64,000 nucleotides of DNA from Platerodrilus igneus (GCA_036346225.1 JARFIW010001254.1:1275001-1339000); one strand, 5' to 3'. Shown: positions 1 through 12,024, numbered from the stretch's first letter. Program-made: numbers and translations. The notes: generated from the sequence alone by a model not told the origin.

Positions 1-1
1 T

Positions 2-776
2 AAGATTATCATCCGTGTTGCATCGTTGATGGGAAGTCTGGACAGCATTTATATCCAGGGTGGAATTAATGGTAGAGTTGTCCGATTACTCATGGATACA
101 GGAGCAACTAGGACTATTGTGAGATGAGATTTGGTTGGTCGTGGAAAAGTGCTACCTGTATCGGTATGTCTTCGAACGGCAAGTGGTGAGAAAATTTCTA
201 CTCACGGAGAGACTGCCGTAACGTTAGGAATTGGGGACAAACTAATTAAACATCGTAGCGGAAATCACAGAAAAAGTGATCTTGGGAATGGATCTCATGA
301 GAGAATATGTGTTTCATGTGAACATGAAAGAAAATGTGCTTCGGATATGTGATGATGAGATTCCATTTCAACGGACGAGTAACCAGACGATGCAAGTGCG
401 AATGATTTGTGATATGAGAATACTCGAGAAGGCGGAAATGAAAGTAATGGGACGCCCGGATGGTACGCTGCAGGAAGGACAAATATGCATGACGGAAGTA
501 ACTGAATCGGGAATGGGTCAGGAGGGATTACTGATTGGAAGAACGCTGGTAAAGTTTCGAAATATGATACCAGTAAGGGTGCTGAACATTAATCCGCATA
601 CGGTGACCCTAAAGAAAGACATGATTGTGGGAAGTTGCATTCGAGTATGCCATATTAAACGTTGTGTGCACGACACGAAAGATAAACCTGCCAACGGTTG
701 CTCACAGAAATTGCTGGATATGTTGATACCTTCGTGTCAAGGATTAAACGGCGACCAACTGGGCAAGGTAAAATAA
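2..776 (+). pseudogene. gypsy Pol: aspartic protease and linker (broken)
   Basis: This is the retroviral-type aspartic protease that would cleave the element's own polyprotein. The active-site motif DTGAT lies at about 98-112, after a hydrophobic LLM run, and the second protease signature ILGMDLM lies at about 279-299. There is an in-frame stop (TGA) at about 125, a frame change near 245 between the two signatures, and another stop at 774-776 before the reverse transcriptase. The rest is the poorly conserved linker to the reverse transcriptase. The reading frame enters from outside the window, so no start can be assigned. Confidence 0.8.
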
Positions 777-779
777 CTG

Positions 780-2374
780 GTGGGACGATATCGAGGAGTG
801 TTTGCACTGGATGATAGTGAGAAAGGAAGGACGAATGTTGTGCAACACAAGATCAATACTGGAGATGCGCCACCGATAAGACAAACCCCCAGGCGGCTTC
901 CTTTGGCAAAACGTAAGAAAGCCGAGCAAATTATCACCGATATGGAAGAACAGGGAGTAAGTGAACCCTCGAATAGTCCATGGGCATCTCCGGTAGTGCT
1001 TGTCAAGAAAAAGGACGGTTCGACAAGGTTTTGTGTAGACTACCGGCGGCTTAACAATGTGACAAAGAAAGACAGCTATCCTTTGCCCAGAATTGATGAC
1101 ACCTTGGATACTCTATCCGGAACTAAATGGTTTTCGACCTTGGACTTGAAAAGCGGATACTGTCAGGTAGGCTTGGAGCCCAACGACAAAGAAAAAACTG
1201 CGTTTACAATTGGAACTGGATTGTGGCAGTTCAAGGTCATGCCATTTGCATTATGCATGCCCCTGCCACTTTCGAACGACCGATGGAGTCGATTCTGCGT
1301 GGACTGTCTTGGAAGACATGTCTGATGTACCTAGACGACGTGATAGTGTTAGCCGGTCTTTTGAAGAACATCTTAAGAACCTAGAGGAGATATTTCAAAG
1401 ATTACACGGACACCTTACATTGAGTCCCAAGAAATGTCACCTATTTGGAAAAGAGGTGAAATACCTGGGACATATCGTTTCGGAGACCGGAATAAGAGCT
1501 GACCCTGACAAAATAAAAACGGTACAAGAGTGGCCTACACCAGCAGATATACACCAACTAAGCAGTTTTCTAGGATTGTGCACATATTACCGACGTTTTA
1601 TACTTGGGTTTGCGAACATTGCCAAGCCGTTAACAAAATTAACCAAAGAAGGACAAGAATATAATTGGAATGACGACTGCCACAGTGCATTTGAACAACT
1701 GAAACGGCTACTAGTTACAGCATCCAATTTTGAGTTATCCACGGATGGAGGGGAAATTTGTGTTAGATACCGATGCCAGTAACACAGCTATAGAAAGCGT
1801 TCTTTCTCAAGTGCAGGACAGACAAGAAAAGGTTATTGAATATTTCAGCAAGGTCTTGTCGCTGCCAGAAAGGAACTATTGTGTGACAAGAAGGGAGCTG
1901 TTGGCCGTCGTCAAATCCGTAGAGCACTTTTATAAGTACTTATACGGCCGTAAATTCCTGTTGAGAACAGAGCATGCTGCACTAAAATGGTTACTGCTGT
2001 TTCGAAATCCTAAAGGGCAAGTTGCAAGGTGGATAGAGCGGCTGCAGGAATATGACTTTGACACAGAACATCGTGTAGGAACTAGTCATCGAAATGCAGA
2101 CGCTCTGTCAAGGAGACCTTGTCCGGTAGACTGCAATCATTGCTCCAAGATGGAAGAGAAAATAAGTGTCATCCATAGCATGACGGTAACTGATGATACT
2201 TGGCAACCCGAAAGAATACAAAAAGACCAAGAGAATGACGCCGACTTGGGACATATTATCGAGTGGAAAAGTAGAGGACAACGACCAGCTTGGGAAGAAA
2301 TTAGTATTTCAAGTAGGAGCCTGAAGGCATACTGGACACAGTGGGACTCCTTGGTGATTGAAAATACAATCTAG
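780..2374 (+). pseudogene. gypsy Pol: reverse transcriptase and RNase H (broken)
   Basis: This part would copy element RNA into DNA. Reverse transcriptase signatures occur in order: SPWASPVVLVKKKDGS, FCVDYRRLN, FSTLDLKSGYCQV and the catalytic YLDDVIV (about 1327-1347). The thumb and connection follow (KYLGHIVS, then FLGLCTYYRRFI). RNase H follows with FVLDTDASN near 1748, REL near 1896 and a DALSRRP end near 2100-2117. The domains fall in three frames, with changes near 1240, 1350 and 1730, and the region ends at an in-frame stop at 2372-2374. Catalytic residues are still readable, but no continuous protein could be made. Confidence 0.9.
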
Positions 2375-2383
2375 AAACGACGC

Positions 2384-3653
2384 TTGGAATGTGAAGATGG
2401 CACTGGGAGACTTCAAGTGATAGTGCTGATAAGCAGAGTGCCGGAAGTATTGCAGCACTTGCACAATGGTATTTCCGGAGGGCACTTTGGCGTGAAGAGA
2501 ACTCTCGAGAGAGTGAGAGAAAGATTCTATTGGGTGAACTGCAAAGAGGATGTAAAGGAGTGGTGCCAGAAATGTGAGTTGTGTGCCTCTGCAAATGGCC
2601 CGGTCACAAAACGAAAAGCCCCAATGAGACAGTATAACGTGGGGAATCCTTTTGAGAGGGTAGCCATTGATATAGCTAGTCGTTTCCTGAATCAGAGAAA
2701 AAAAATAAATACATCTTGGTTGCAATGGATTATTTCACCAAATAGCCGGAGGCGTATACTATACCAAACCAAGAAGCCGAGACGGTTGCAGATGTACTAG
2801 TGAGGGAGTTGTTTTGTCGTTTTGGAGTTCCGTGGGAATTACACTCCGATCAAGGTAGGAACTTCGAATCAGCGTTGTTTCAAAATGTCTGCAAGCATCT
2901 TGGAATTAGAAAGACTAGAACCACGCCACTTCATCCTCAATCGGATGGAATGGTTAAAAGAATAAACAGGACATTAGGAAAGTACCTGGCCAAAGTTGTC
3001 TCTGAACATCAACGAGACTGGGACCAATATTAACATTTGTTCCTACTGGCGTCTCTATCTTCGGTACATGATAGCACAGGATACTCTCCCGCTTGCGTGA
3101 TGTTAGGACGTGAATTGCGGCTACCATGTGATCTTCAGTTTGGATTTAAACCTGGAGAAGAGATCGCAGGTGAAGATTATGTTAGTAAGCTTCGCGAAAG
3201 ATCAAATAGCATTCACGAAAACGTCCGAACGAATATCCAGGCAGCAAGCGATCGAATGAAATCACAATATGACACAAGAGCTCAAGAAGGTGGTTATCAA
3301 CTTGGAGATTTAGTGTGGTTGTATAATCCACAAAAAAACGAGGGTTGTCGCCAAAATTACAAAGACAATGGAAAGGCCTGTACGAAGTGATAAAAAAGAT
3401 TAATAATGTAGTGTACCGGATCAAAAAATCTCCCCGTGGTAAACCAAAAGTGGTACACTTTGACCCTATAACATTCTACGCTGGCAACAACCAAGAAGGC
3501 TCGAATAATGAGAATGGTGTTCGACAAGTTATTAATTATGAGCCAAATGTAGATTTTGAGAGTTTTATGGCGGCGTATGGTGGTTCCGCTAAGGCGAGGT
3601 TTGGCGTTGTTGAAAAACAGTGTAGAATACTAGATTCCTCAAAAGGTAAATAG
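2384..3653 (+). pseudogene. gypsy Pol: integrase (broken, catalytic Glu lost)
   Basis: This would insert the element's DNA copy into the chromosome. The zinc-binding HHCC module is visible as LHNGISGGHFG followed by WCQKCELC (about 2457-2585). The catalytic core shows the first Asp in VAIDIA and the second in HSDQGRNFES. Where the family has Glu in a GMVERFNR-like context this copy has Lys (GMVKRINR, about 2950-2973), so the DDE triad is incomplete. A frame change lies near 2700, a stop at 3031-3033, and a further frame change near 3340. The C-terminal part keeps the QLGDLVWLYNP and HFDPI motifs of gypsy integrases. It ends at a TAG at 3651-3653. Confidence 0.88.
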
Positions 3654-4276
3654 TATGTTCGCTCTACCATATAGGCGGCAGAGCCTCGACAGATTACGAG
3701 GGGTTCCTGTGTAACGGTTAAGCCCAGGGTAAAATGGATGTTAAATGGCTTTGAGCGAAAAAGGGTCCCTCTAAAGAGATCTTCCAGCCAGCTCAGCTTC
3801 TTCAACAGCAGACCTATGAGCTAGGGTCGTAGGGTGGTATACGATAAAACAAAAGAAATTTTATTGGACGCCACCGTATCTTAATGAGTGTTTGATAAGA
3901 AACTATCCGTAGATCAGATACGAAAATCTTCGAGAGAAAAAAATTTAAGACGAGCAACATAAACAAAAATACTTACTTTGGCTCCGCAATCTGGAATGGG
4001 AAGGACGATCTCGTGCTATCTGAAAATTTAACCACACCTAAACATGTTCAAACTAGGGGTTTGTTAGAGCCTAGTCACTTTATCACAAAAAAAATTATAA
4101 ATAAATCCACTAGTCAAAATTATACTTTCAAAAAAACTTTTAACTTTAACACCAATAATATCTTTCTTCAATACCAAAATTTTATATTTGTAAACTGTTT
4201 ACTTCTGTAGGACAATTACTGCTGACTTCAATGAAAGAAAATTTTATGACAACTTATTATTTTTTCTATTAATTTT

Positions 4277-4279
<3 letters not shown>

Positions 4280-4314
<35 letters not shown>
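4280..4314. repeat. (TA)n microsatellite
   Basis: An uninterrupted TA dinucleotide run of about 35 bases, directly visible, in AT-rich non-coding DNA downstream of the gypsy remnant. Confidence 0.95.
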
Positions 4315-4317
<3 letters not shown>

Positions 4318-4872
4318 TGTTTATATAAAGCTATCTATACGGAGACTTTCGAAACAGTTGCTTTATTACGATTTAACATTAATCTCCGAGCATTCGTGGG
4401 ATATCTTTTTAATTGCATAGTTTACTTTAATTCTCTATAAGAAATATATAATTTTCATTTTTCATGTTACAGTTACTTCATGATGCTTGAATAGGATCCT
4501 GTTCAGTTTACAAGAAACAAATTAAATGTTCAAAAGAAATTTGCAGGTTATAACACTTTATTTTTAATAGATATCTTTAATAGAATCAAAGATCAAAGAA
4601 AAATACTTATTATCAACATTAAGCTATACTTCAAGTGTACTATCAAAATGTGTTATACACAATAATTCAGCAAACAATTCTTATCGTATCACATGTTTAT
4701 GCAAACATTTTAATACAACTTTGTAACTTCAAAAATAATCTTACAAAAATACCTTGAAAATATTAAGGCCATTTATGCATTATCCAAGTACTAAATTTCA
4801 AACTAAATTTTACGTGAATAAAATTAACCGATCTTCGAACCTTCACAAAATTTCGAGAATTAATTTTAAATA

Positions 4873-4875
<3 letters not shown>

Positions 4876-4916
<41 letters not shown>
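4876..4916. repeat. (TA)n microsatellite
   Basis: A second uninterrupted TA run of about 40 bases, 560 bases downstream of the first. The sequences around the two runs differ, so they do not look like LTR copies of each other. Confidence 0.95.
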
Positions 4917-4917
<1 letters not shown>

Positions 4918-5757
4918 CTTCTTCGAAAATTATTTGTGCACTTTAAATGAATGTTCCTTGAAAAGAATATAGGTATAAAAATGGAAGATGACTCACCGCT
5001 GGATATCTGCTTGGCGGCTGAATTTTCTTTAACATCTATGTACTTACAATTGTGGTTGTGCGCAGCTGAAACAGGTGTCCTCTATACTAACCAAAGATTC
5101 GTGGGGATTTCCACACTTTTGCCTAGCAACAATTGAAGCTGCATTTCAGTCTCGTACTTACCATATGGTTAAGGATTGTTTTATATAATACGTAATTTCC
5201 ATTGCTTTATTACGTGAAGCGTGAAATTAATATTTTAAAACTCGGAATTAATTCTGTCTTCATATTTAATACTTGATATTTTAAACTTTAAAACTCGAAA
5301 CTTAAAAACTTGCGCTGAAATCAAACGGAAAAATAGAATTTAGAGGTAAGTTTGCGAATTATTTCCTTACCGTAGAAATATAATTACAACCATCTTAGGG
5401 CGATGCTACAACTCAAACTAAACCCATGGTATACGTTGACTCCACTTGACTATCTGTTGGGGCGGCATGTTTAATTAAAAACCTGCAGGCCCTCGATAAC
5501 ACTGGTATTTGGATTACATCTGATATAAAAATGGCTTCGACCACGAGGCAATGTTAACTATTCAAGCATGCCCCGGGAAAGGGGATATTGAATCAAGATA
5601 CAAGCAAATAGAAGAGTACTTAAAATTTACTTTGGCTATTCTAATGTAGATGGCGTACTATGTATGAATTTATAATATAAGGTTTCAATAGAAATTTAAT
5701 ATTCATTGACTAGTTGTATTGAACAAAAGCGTATATTTAAATAGCCGAAAATCGTAA

Positions 5758-6653
5758 TTGCTACAACAGCAAGATCTGTTTAGAGCACCAAAAGTGTATT
5801 CCCTTGCTCATTGCGTAGCTCAAAATTTGGAAATGTCAAGGGGAATAGCTGTTGTTTTCAAGAAAAAGTTTGGATGTGTGGTTGAATTAGTACAACAGCA
5901 GCCAACTGTAAGAAAAACTTTGGTTCTTCAGGATAAAAATCGTTATGTTTACTATTTAGTCATTACATGTGATTTTTCCAATGCTCCACCCGAAGGTACT
6001 ACATTGGCCAGGAAGCGAGTTTTTTTTTACCTGGAAAATTTTGAATTTTGCCGAATCCTTGCTGTTCCAAGCAAGGTAGGGATCTTTAACGTGCGTGACA
6101 ACACACACACGGGACCTCCATTTTACCTCTCATCCGAACGAGGGTGTATTTTTGCGAAAAATGCTTGCCTAACATTTTTCAAGCGGACCGTGTCGGGATT
6201 CGAACCCGGGACCTAGGGCGTAGCAGTCACACACATACCACTACGCCACGGAGCCGCCTTTACTATTTAGTCACCAAAAATTCTTCATGGCAGAGACCTA
6301 GTTATGGACATCTATGGGAGGCTTTGCTAAATCTTAAGTTTTAGATGATGGAAAATGGAGTAACGAAACTAGCGGTGCTCAAGCTAGGCTGTGGACTGAA
6401 TCGCTTAGATTGGAGGATAGTCCGAAATATGCTAGAAGTAGTTTTCCAGGGAACCAACGTCCAGGTCCTTGTTTGTTGCTATCAACCGGTAGCCTACCAA
6501 GACCAAGAAAAGAGTGTTGACTGTTATTTCCCACAACGTGGCGGATGCACCAGAGGAGATAGCTGCCGATACCGTCATCAGTTATCGAATTGGCGTCAAA
6601 ATGTATTTACAGTTACGAAACGTAACGGTTTTAAAGAGGAGGGAGTATTGTGA
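5758..6653 (+). pseudogene. OARD1/TARG1-like macrodomain joined to a CCCH zinc finger, split by a SINE
   Basis: The first part (about 5770-5962) reads like the N-terminal half of the OARD1/TARG1 macrodomain, an enzyme that removes ADP-ribose from acidic residues: DLFRAP, SLAHCV, a GIAVVFKKKFG motif, then a YYLV strand. A SINE with a 15-bp target duplication interrupts it. The second half resumes at 6274 with TKNSSWQRPSY, NGVTKLAVLKLGCGLNRLDW and EVVFQGT. The family's lysine in the YLxTK strand is kept; the aspartate in its GCGLDRL motif is Asn here. One in-frame stop lies at 6342-6344. The same frame then continues into CYFPQRGGCTRGDSCRYRH (about 6519-6575), a C-x7-C-x5-C-x3-H zinc finger, and stops at 6651-6653. 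An AG just before position 5770 could be a splice acceptor, so earlier exons may exist. It could be a host paralogue, a retrocopy or cargo of a mobile element. Confidence 0.8.
5963..6258 (-). mobile_element. tRNA-derived SINE, copy 1
   Basis: This is a short non-autonomous retroelement of about 296 bp on the minus strand. The tRNA-like head is at the right, with an A-box-like GTGGCGTAGTGGTA (6237-6249 region) and a perfect B box GGTTCGAATCC (6196-6206), the internal RNA polymerase III promoter. The body shares long stretches with the copies at 7568 and 12055, including the string CACGCACGTTAAAGATCCC. A 15-bp target duplication (TTTACTATTTAGTCA) flanks it at 5948-5962 and 6259-6273, which defines the ends. 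It sits inside the macrodomain frame. Confidence 0.93.
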
Positions 6654-7354
6654 GCTACTATTAGGCAACCCGTCAAACACACAAGCGCCGCAGGCACTGT
6701 ATATTCTCCATGGGCCGAGAAGCTTCTGGCAATTACTGAAAGATGAGTCATCCTTTATAATTCACGGTATAAATAAGACCGATGATGAAGTACGGAGTTA
6801 GTCTATATCAGAATGTCGAACATAAATTATATCGTGTAAAATTATATAGTTGAGCTTTTGGAAGTCCAAGAGTAAGCATAAATGTTATATTATGTGAACG
6901 TGTTCAATGTACATGCAGCTTGTAGAATACATAAATAGAGAAAGTGTAATAAATAAATAGTTGTGTTAGTGTTGTTAATGGACCAATCCTTAAGAAGTTA
7001 GTTTAAGAAGATATTAGTGCTTGTAAATTCATTAGTGTGATAGTGCTTCATTGTTAATTGGACTGAAAACATCTATAAATAAGGCATATACTGTTAATTA
7101 GACTTGTGAACAGTGAGTAATAAAGACTCTTGTTATTACTTGTTTTAAATTAGAGAAACGCGGTAGTAGTAGCCCGCTTCAATATTAATTTAATCAATAC
7201 AGTTCAAGATGTTTTTAAAAATGCCTTTCATGCTTCACGTAAAGCAACTAAACCAAAATTAGGTAATACTAAAAAATGTATTTAATTCATTAATATATTA
7301 ATATAAAAAGTTTTGTATATTTATATTGTGCCAAAACTGTAGAGCAATTTTAAA
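6654..7354. other. non-coding region downstream of the macrodomain-CCCH frame
   Basis: No gene is recognised. The stretch 6940-7150 holds several AATAAA-like strings, such as AATAAAGACTCTTG near 7120, as expected of a 3' untranslated region or an LTR. No second copy lies in the window, so an LTR cannot be shown. Confidence 0.35.
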
Positions 7355-9200
7355 TTATGTTTCATCATTCCACAGATAATCGTCGTACTCTTCACTATCT
7401 ACATTGATGATCAACGGTAGTGCAACTTCACAATCAAATGCTACTTTCGTAACCCACTAGAGTTGTATCCATTTTTTTTTATGGCGGATTGTGTTTGCCC
7501 ACACATCAGGTGTTACAGTCGCAACAACATCCTCTCATATAGCTAGTGACTTTTCAACTGAGGTACCGTTCATTTACATTTCCAATGCTCCACCCGAAGG
7601 TACTACATTGGCCAGTAGGTGAGTTTTTTGTTGCCTGGAAATTTAGAATTTTGCCGAACCCTTGCCGTTTCAGGCAAGGTAGAGATCTTTAGCGTGCGTG
7701 ACAACACTCACACACGGGACCTCCATTTAACCTCTCATCCGAACGAGGGCGTAATTTTTGTGAAAAATGCTCACCTGCCATTTTTCAAGCAGTCGGCCGT
7801 GTCGGGATTTGAACCCGAGACCTTGGGATCCGTAATCTTACTCTTACTACATTGATCCACGGCGACGCCCTCAACTGAGGTACCACTGTATCTAACGTGA
7901 TCCCTATAATAACTTTTTGCAATATCCCAAATGAGTTCTGTGGTATTAAAGACACAGTGGTATGGTGGGAGTCTTAAAACGGTATGACCGTTTAATTAGC
8001 TACATATGTAACTTTATGCTTATTTCTAAAAATACAAACAATAAGAAAAAGGCTATGCAAAATAATATAACTTACTGTTTCACTAATGTTATCAATTTAT
8101 ATTTTAGCATTGTATTAAGGTAATGAATATTATTTTCGTGCAGCCACTTTTGAATATCAGCTTCTTCCCAGGAACCCGTTGGTGTCTAATTGTTTTGCGT
8201 ACTATGGTAGCTAGCACTGTCTATTACGATAATCGATAGCTTAATTAAAAGCTGTTATTTAAACCAATGTAAAAGTTGTCCAAATTCATTTCGCCATGGT
8301 AGTCACCCTTCGTGGTTTTTGAAGCAAAGACGAGCTCGGCACTAGGAATGAATCCCTTTTCACACCCAGAGTGAAAAACTATATACCTAATAAAGGAACG
8401 CATACTTAGCAAAATCTTATATTTTTATAATTATTAGTATTATCGTTCACCACCAATAGTAAGCTTTGTAACACTCCTAGCGTCAGAATCCTCCACGAAC
8501 TTCTAATATTGTCATTTTTAAAATCCAGCTTTCATCAACAAATACAAACTGTCATAATCCCTCTGTTTTAGTTTGAACATATTGTCTTTAAAATGTCGCC
8601 CTTTTTAAAACGACATTATGTACTTCCATGAATCCACGACGAAGATCATCCTTGTTATATTAAAAAACGATATCCTTTAAAATTATCTACAAAGAATTTT
8701 TACATCCTCGTTTACAAAAGTTTTCTTGTAGCGTTTCTATAGTAATGTGCTCCTCTAAAATACAAAAAAAATTTCGCTTTTCAAGTTTTTTGAAAATTAG
8801 CTGTTTTTATACATCTGGTAGATTGCATTTCAAATTGCATCTTTGTCGAAACCATCTATATCAACGACAGGTTTCTTGCGTGGATGTAATTTTTTTGGGC
8901 CTGTTAGCACTTCACTGTTATTGGACCTAGTCACAATGCTTTTTACAGTGCCTATACTAATATTTAATGCTGATGTGACTTACTAAAACAAATAACTTTT
9001 AATGAAACTGTTTAGTTTACTTTTAACCTCATCAAATTTGAAATTATTCGAGTGGAATCAAACATATAAATAAGAAAATTACTTACGCCTCCTACAGAAG
9101 TGAATGATAGAAGAGGCCAATTATTATCACGTGCTTTCTCAAAATAGTCTATCAGTGAAGTTACCATTTTTTGAGCACACGTATCCAACGGTTTAGACAT
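7355..9200 (-). pseudogene. DDE_3 (Tc1/mariner-IS630-like) transposase, multi-exon, decayed
   Basis: This is a second, more diverged relative of the transposase at 54066-62206, recognised by matching its parts. From the ATG at 9200 the first exon contains YFEKARDNNWPLL, then a GTAAGT donor near 9085. Next come a SIGTVKSIV helix near 8955 and a DIDGFDK stretch, followed by FVFVDESWIF (first catalytic Asp) near 8540. An SWEEADIQKWL-like segment lies near 8150-8190, and LRLPPYHCVFNTTELIWDI (catalytic Glu) at about 7905-7965. The C-terminus PLIINVDSEEYDDYLWN ends at TAA, 7355-7357. Stops and frame changes occur throughout. A SINE (7568-7870) separates the last two parts. Terminal inverted repeats were not found. 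Confidence 0.75.
7568..7870 (-). mobile_element. tRNA-derived SINE, copy 2
   Basis: Same family and orientation as copy 1. It is flanked by a 14-bp duplication TCAACTGAGGTACC at 7554-7567 and 7871-7884. The B-box region is altered to GGTTCAAATCC. The tail end at the left reads GTAAATGAAC on the minus strand, identical to copy 3. It lies between the DDE_3 glutamate motif and the C-terminus of the decayed transposase. Confidence 0.92.
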
Positions 9201-10128
9201 TGTGAAAACTTAATATACATATTGTATGTATTCGCAATTCAAATAATATATTTTAGTTCTGAAAAAAACTGTTTTATAAAATATCCAAGACATAAATGAT
9301 AAAAACAAAAATAAACAAAAACCAACAGGGCAACAGAATTACAAGATGTTGAATGACAAATGCTTGTATTTGCAAAAGAAACTGATGGTAATACCGTACA
9401 AAACTACCAACCTTTATTGACTTAAATCACAATATTCTTCAAGCGTAATTCTAGGTATTCATTTGCATACAGTTACCCGCACCTCATTACTACATTTAAC
9501 GTATCCTAAACTTATTTTGAATGAACTACTTACCTCATAACGTTTATTTAAAATGAATTTTTATAATAAGTTTATGGACAGTGCAAGAAGCTGCATTTCA
9601 ACCTCATTTCTGGTATAAAAGTTTAGAATGTGCGCCGAACTGTTTTAAAACTAGCAGATTCGTGAATTGCTTTGGACAGCTGAAAGTAGGTACTTAATAA
9701 TGTAAATGTAAATCTACTTCCTCCTAGTGCTTGCCATTGACAAAATAATTATAGGTTCTTAATTTTTTACATGTATAGTTGTTTTTTTTTTGTTTAATTC
9801 GTGTAGGTTTACGTGCAATTTTCGTGAATAATTTTACTTTTGTTTTGTACAATAACGACAGCCAGTATGTGAATTCAATGAATTTAGTATGTCCTTATTG
9901 TTTTGAGTTATAAGACGAATATAAGTTTATATAAATTTGGTTGTGTTTTTTAATAAATGTAGTTTCTATCACTTAGACGACTGATGAATTTTTTAAAATA
10001 AATGATGCAAGTTAACAAGCTTCTAAGTAATACACGGTTAAAATTGTTTCATTTTCTAATGGAAATCACCTTTGTACGAAAGCACTGAGCTGCCATCGAT
10101 TTTCGAAAACATTTATTCTTATAATTTA
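9201..10128. other. AT-rich intergenic stretch
   Basis: No coding motif, RNA gene or element end was recognised. It separates the minus-strand DDE_3 remnant from the plus-strand integrase gene and probably contains the 5' ends of both elements. Confidence 0.4.
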
Positions 10129-10205
10129 CAGAAAAAACTGTAAATTTACTAAAAAACTGTTAATTTACAGAAAAACTGTAAATTTACAGAAAAACTGTAA
10201 ATTCA
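10129..10205 (+). repeat. about 20-bp tandem repeat with internal dyad symmetry
   Basis: Four imperfect copies of a unit close to TTTACAGAAAAACTGTAAA lie head to tail. Each unit contains ACAG and CTGT separated by an A run, so each is itself a short hairpin. The array ends 79 bases before the ATG of the integrase gene, so it could be a transposase-binding or promoter array, but nothing in the sequence proves that. Confidence 0.75.
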
Positions 10206-11115
10206 TAAGAATACTGAACTTTAGATCTCGGTCTATCTTTAGCAGTTTTTGTTGCAACAAACGAGTAGCTATTCGTTTGTGAAAATGAGGGTAAGAGAAT
10301 TAATAAAAACGTACTACCAATTAGGCCTACAACATCAGGAGATAATTACTTGTCTTTTATTAAATGATGGTGTTTCTTTGAGTTTGCGTCATCTCCGCCG
10401 ACTATTAAGCAAATTGGGGTTATTTCGAAGAAAGCAATATTCAGATCTATTGATTGTAGAAGATTTTATTCAAAGACAGCTTGCGAAACATGGAAAGCTG
10501 CATGGGTATAAATGGATGCATCTAAAATGCCTTCAAAATGGCCTTGTTGTGACACAAAATACTGTCAGAAAATTATTGAAACTTTGGGATCCTAATGGCG
10601 TCGCTATGCGTCAAAGACGGCGATTGCGTAGACGAAAGTATTTCAATAAAGGTCTTAATTACGTTTGGCATACAGACTGCCATTACAGATTAAAATCTTT
10701 TGGAATTTGTATAACAGGTTGTATAGACGGTTACTCACGCTACATTATCTGGTTAAAAGCTGGTTCAAATACTAACAATACTGGAATAATTGGTTACCAT
10801 TTTCATAAAGCAGTGTCAAATTTCTCAGGGTGTTCACAAACACTACGGACTGACATGGGCACAGAAAATTGTATGATAGAACAAATGCAGAACTATTTTA
10901 AAAATAACGGTGTTTGCGGAAATTCAAATCTACCACCGTTTTTATATGGCACAAGTCAAGCAAACCAGAGGATTGAAGCATGGTGGTCAATACTAAGAAA
11001 ACAGCACTCGCAATTCTGGATAAATCTATTTCATGGTCTTAGGGACAATGGTTTATTCTCCGCAAGCTTTTTAGACAAAGCACCTGTACTCATTTGCCTT
11101 CTTCACATTATTCAG

Positions 11116-12024
11116 GTAAAAGGAGCACTATACTAATTTTGTACTTTAAAGCAAAAGCAATTTATTTGGAACTATACCATTGTTAAATTTTTATTGGGGT
11201 GGGGGTACAAGGCCGTAGACAAGGGGGTGTTTGGGTGTTCGAACACCTTTCAAAATGTATATCTTCAGATATTATATTACTGAATTGTAGTTTAAATGTA
11301 TATATTCATAGTAATACATTTTCAAATTATTGCATGAATCCAGCATGTAAACCGTCCCGCACTAAAATAAATTTCTGTTTACGGCGTTGCATATATACAA
11401 TGTGATTCGGTTGTAATCAGGACACCTAAATAATTTTATTGCTAACATTTTTATTAGTTGTGTAGGTCATAACAATGCACCTTTTTTAATAGGGTTTCTA
11501 TATTGACAAAATCGAGCCAACAATGATTAAATTAAAAAAGTGAGTAAAGTCAGCAGTATTTGAAAAATTGTTATAAATTGCTCAAAAACTCTAAATACTA
11601 TAAATTTTGCTCAAAAATTTTCGGTTTTAAAATTTTCAACATTTTATGCAGTCATTAGATAGTAACTAGTTATTGCAATAAGAGCGCAATGAAACAAAAT
11701 AGAAATTCAAAATTTTATTAACATTACGGAACAACTAAGTTTATCAATTTTTAAATAAAATGTTTTTCAAATAAATGCCCTCGAAACGGATACGTTTTTC
11801 CAATCGCATAGTCGAAGAGATTTTGACATTGGTACAACTATTTATACAAAAAGGTATGCATTATTGTCGTGACTAGTACAACTGATAAAAATTCTTATAT
11901 TGATTACTATCAAAATAATAAAGTTAAATAGGTGTCCTCATGAAAAGTGAATCACATTGTATGATAGATAAAATTTAAAAACCAAGTTCTCAATAAAGTA
12001 GGTAAAGTTGAATTTATTTTTGGA
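11116..12024 (+). other. probable intron of the integrase gene
   Basis: It starts with GTAAAA directly after the catalytic-core exon. The next recognisable coding segment of the same family resumes at about 12025. The 68-residue open frame at 11199 has no motif and looks incidental. Confidence 0.6.

Larger units (their letters stand above)
1..3710 (+). mobile_element. Ty3/gypsy LTR retrotransposon, 5'-truncated by window edge
   Basis: The order protease, reverse transcriptase, RNase H, integrase on one strand is the Ty3/gypsy order; copia-type elements place integrase before reverse transcriptase. The gag region and 5' LTR lie outside the window. Coding sequence stops at 3653. No 3' LTR can be confirmed because its partner is missing; a TGTAACGG string at about 3710 resembles the start of many gypsy LTRs and is only a candidate. 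Many stops and frame changes show an old, inactive copy. Confidence 0.9.
3654..5757. other. AT-rich non-coding stretch
   Basis: No coding region is supported here. The first part may hold the gypsy 3' LTR, but its limits cannot be set from one copy. Two (TA)n runs are listed separately. Short open frames at 4013 and 4951 have no recognisable motif and look accidental. Confidence 0.5.

Noticed and set aside
4280..4916. The two (TA)n runs as marks of a pair of LTRs
   Set aside because: Sequence around the runs does not match between the two.
6181..6258. Functional tRNA gene (perfect B box)
   Set aside because: The tRNA-like part is fused to a SINE body shared by three copies with target duplications; it is a SINE head.
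1..7190. The gypsy remnant and macrodomain-CCCH frame as one retroelement
   Set aside because: Two kilobases of unassigned DNA lie between them and no paired LTRs can be shown; left as a question rather than a call.
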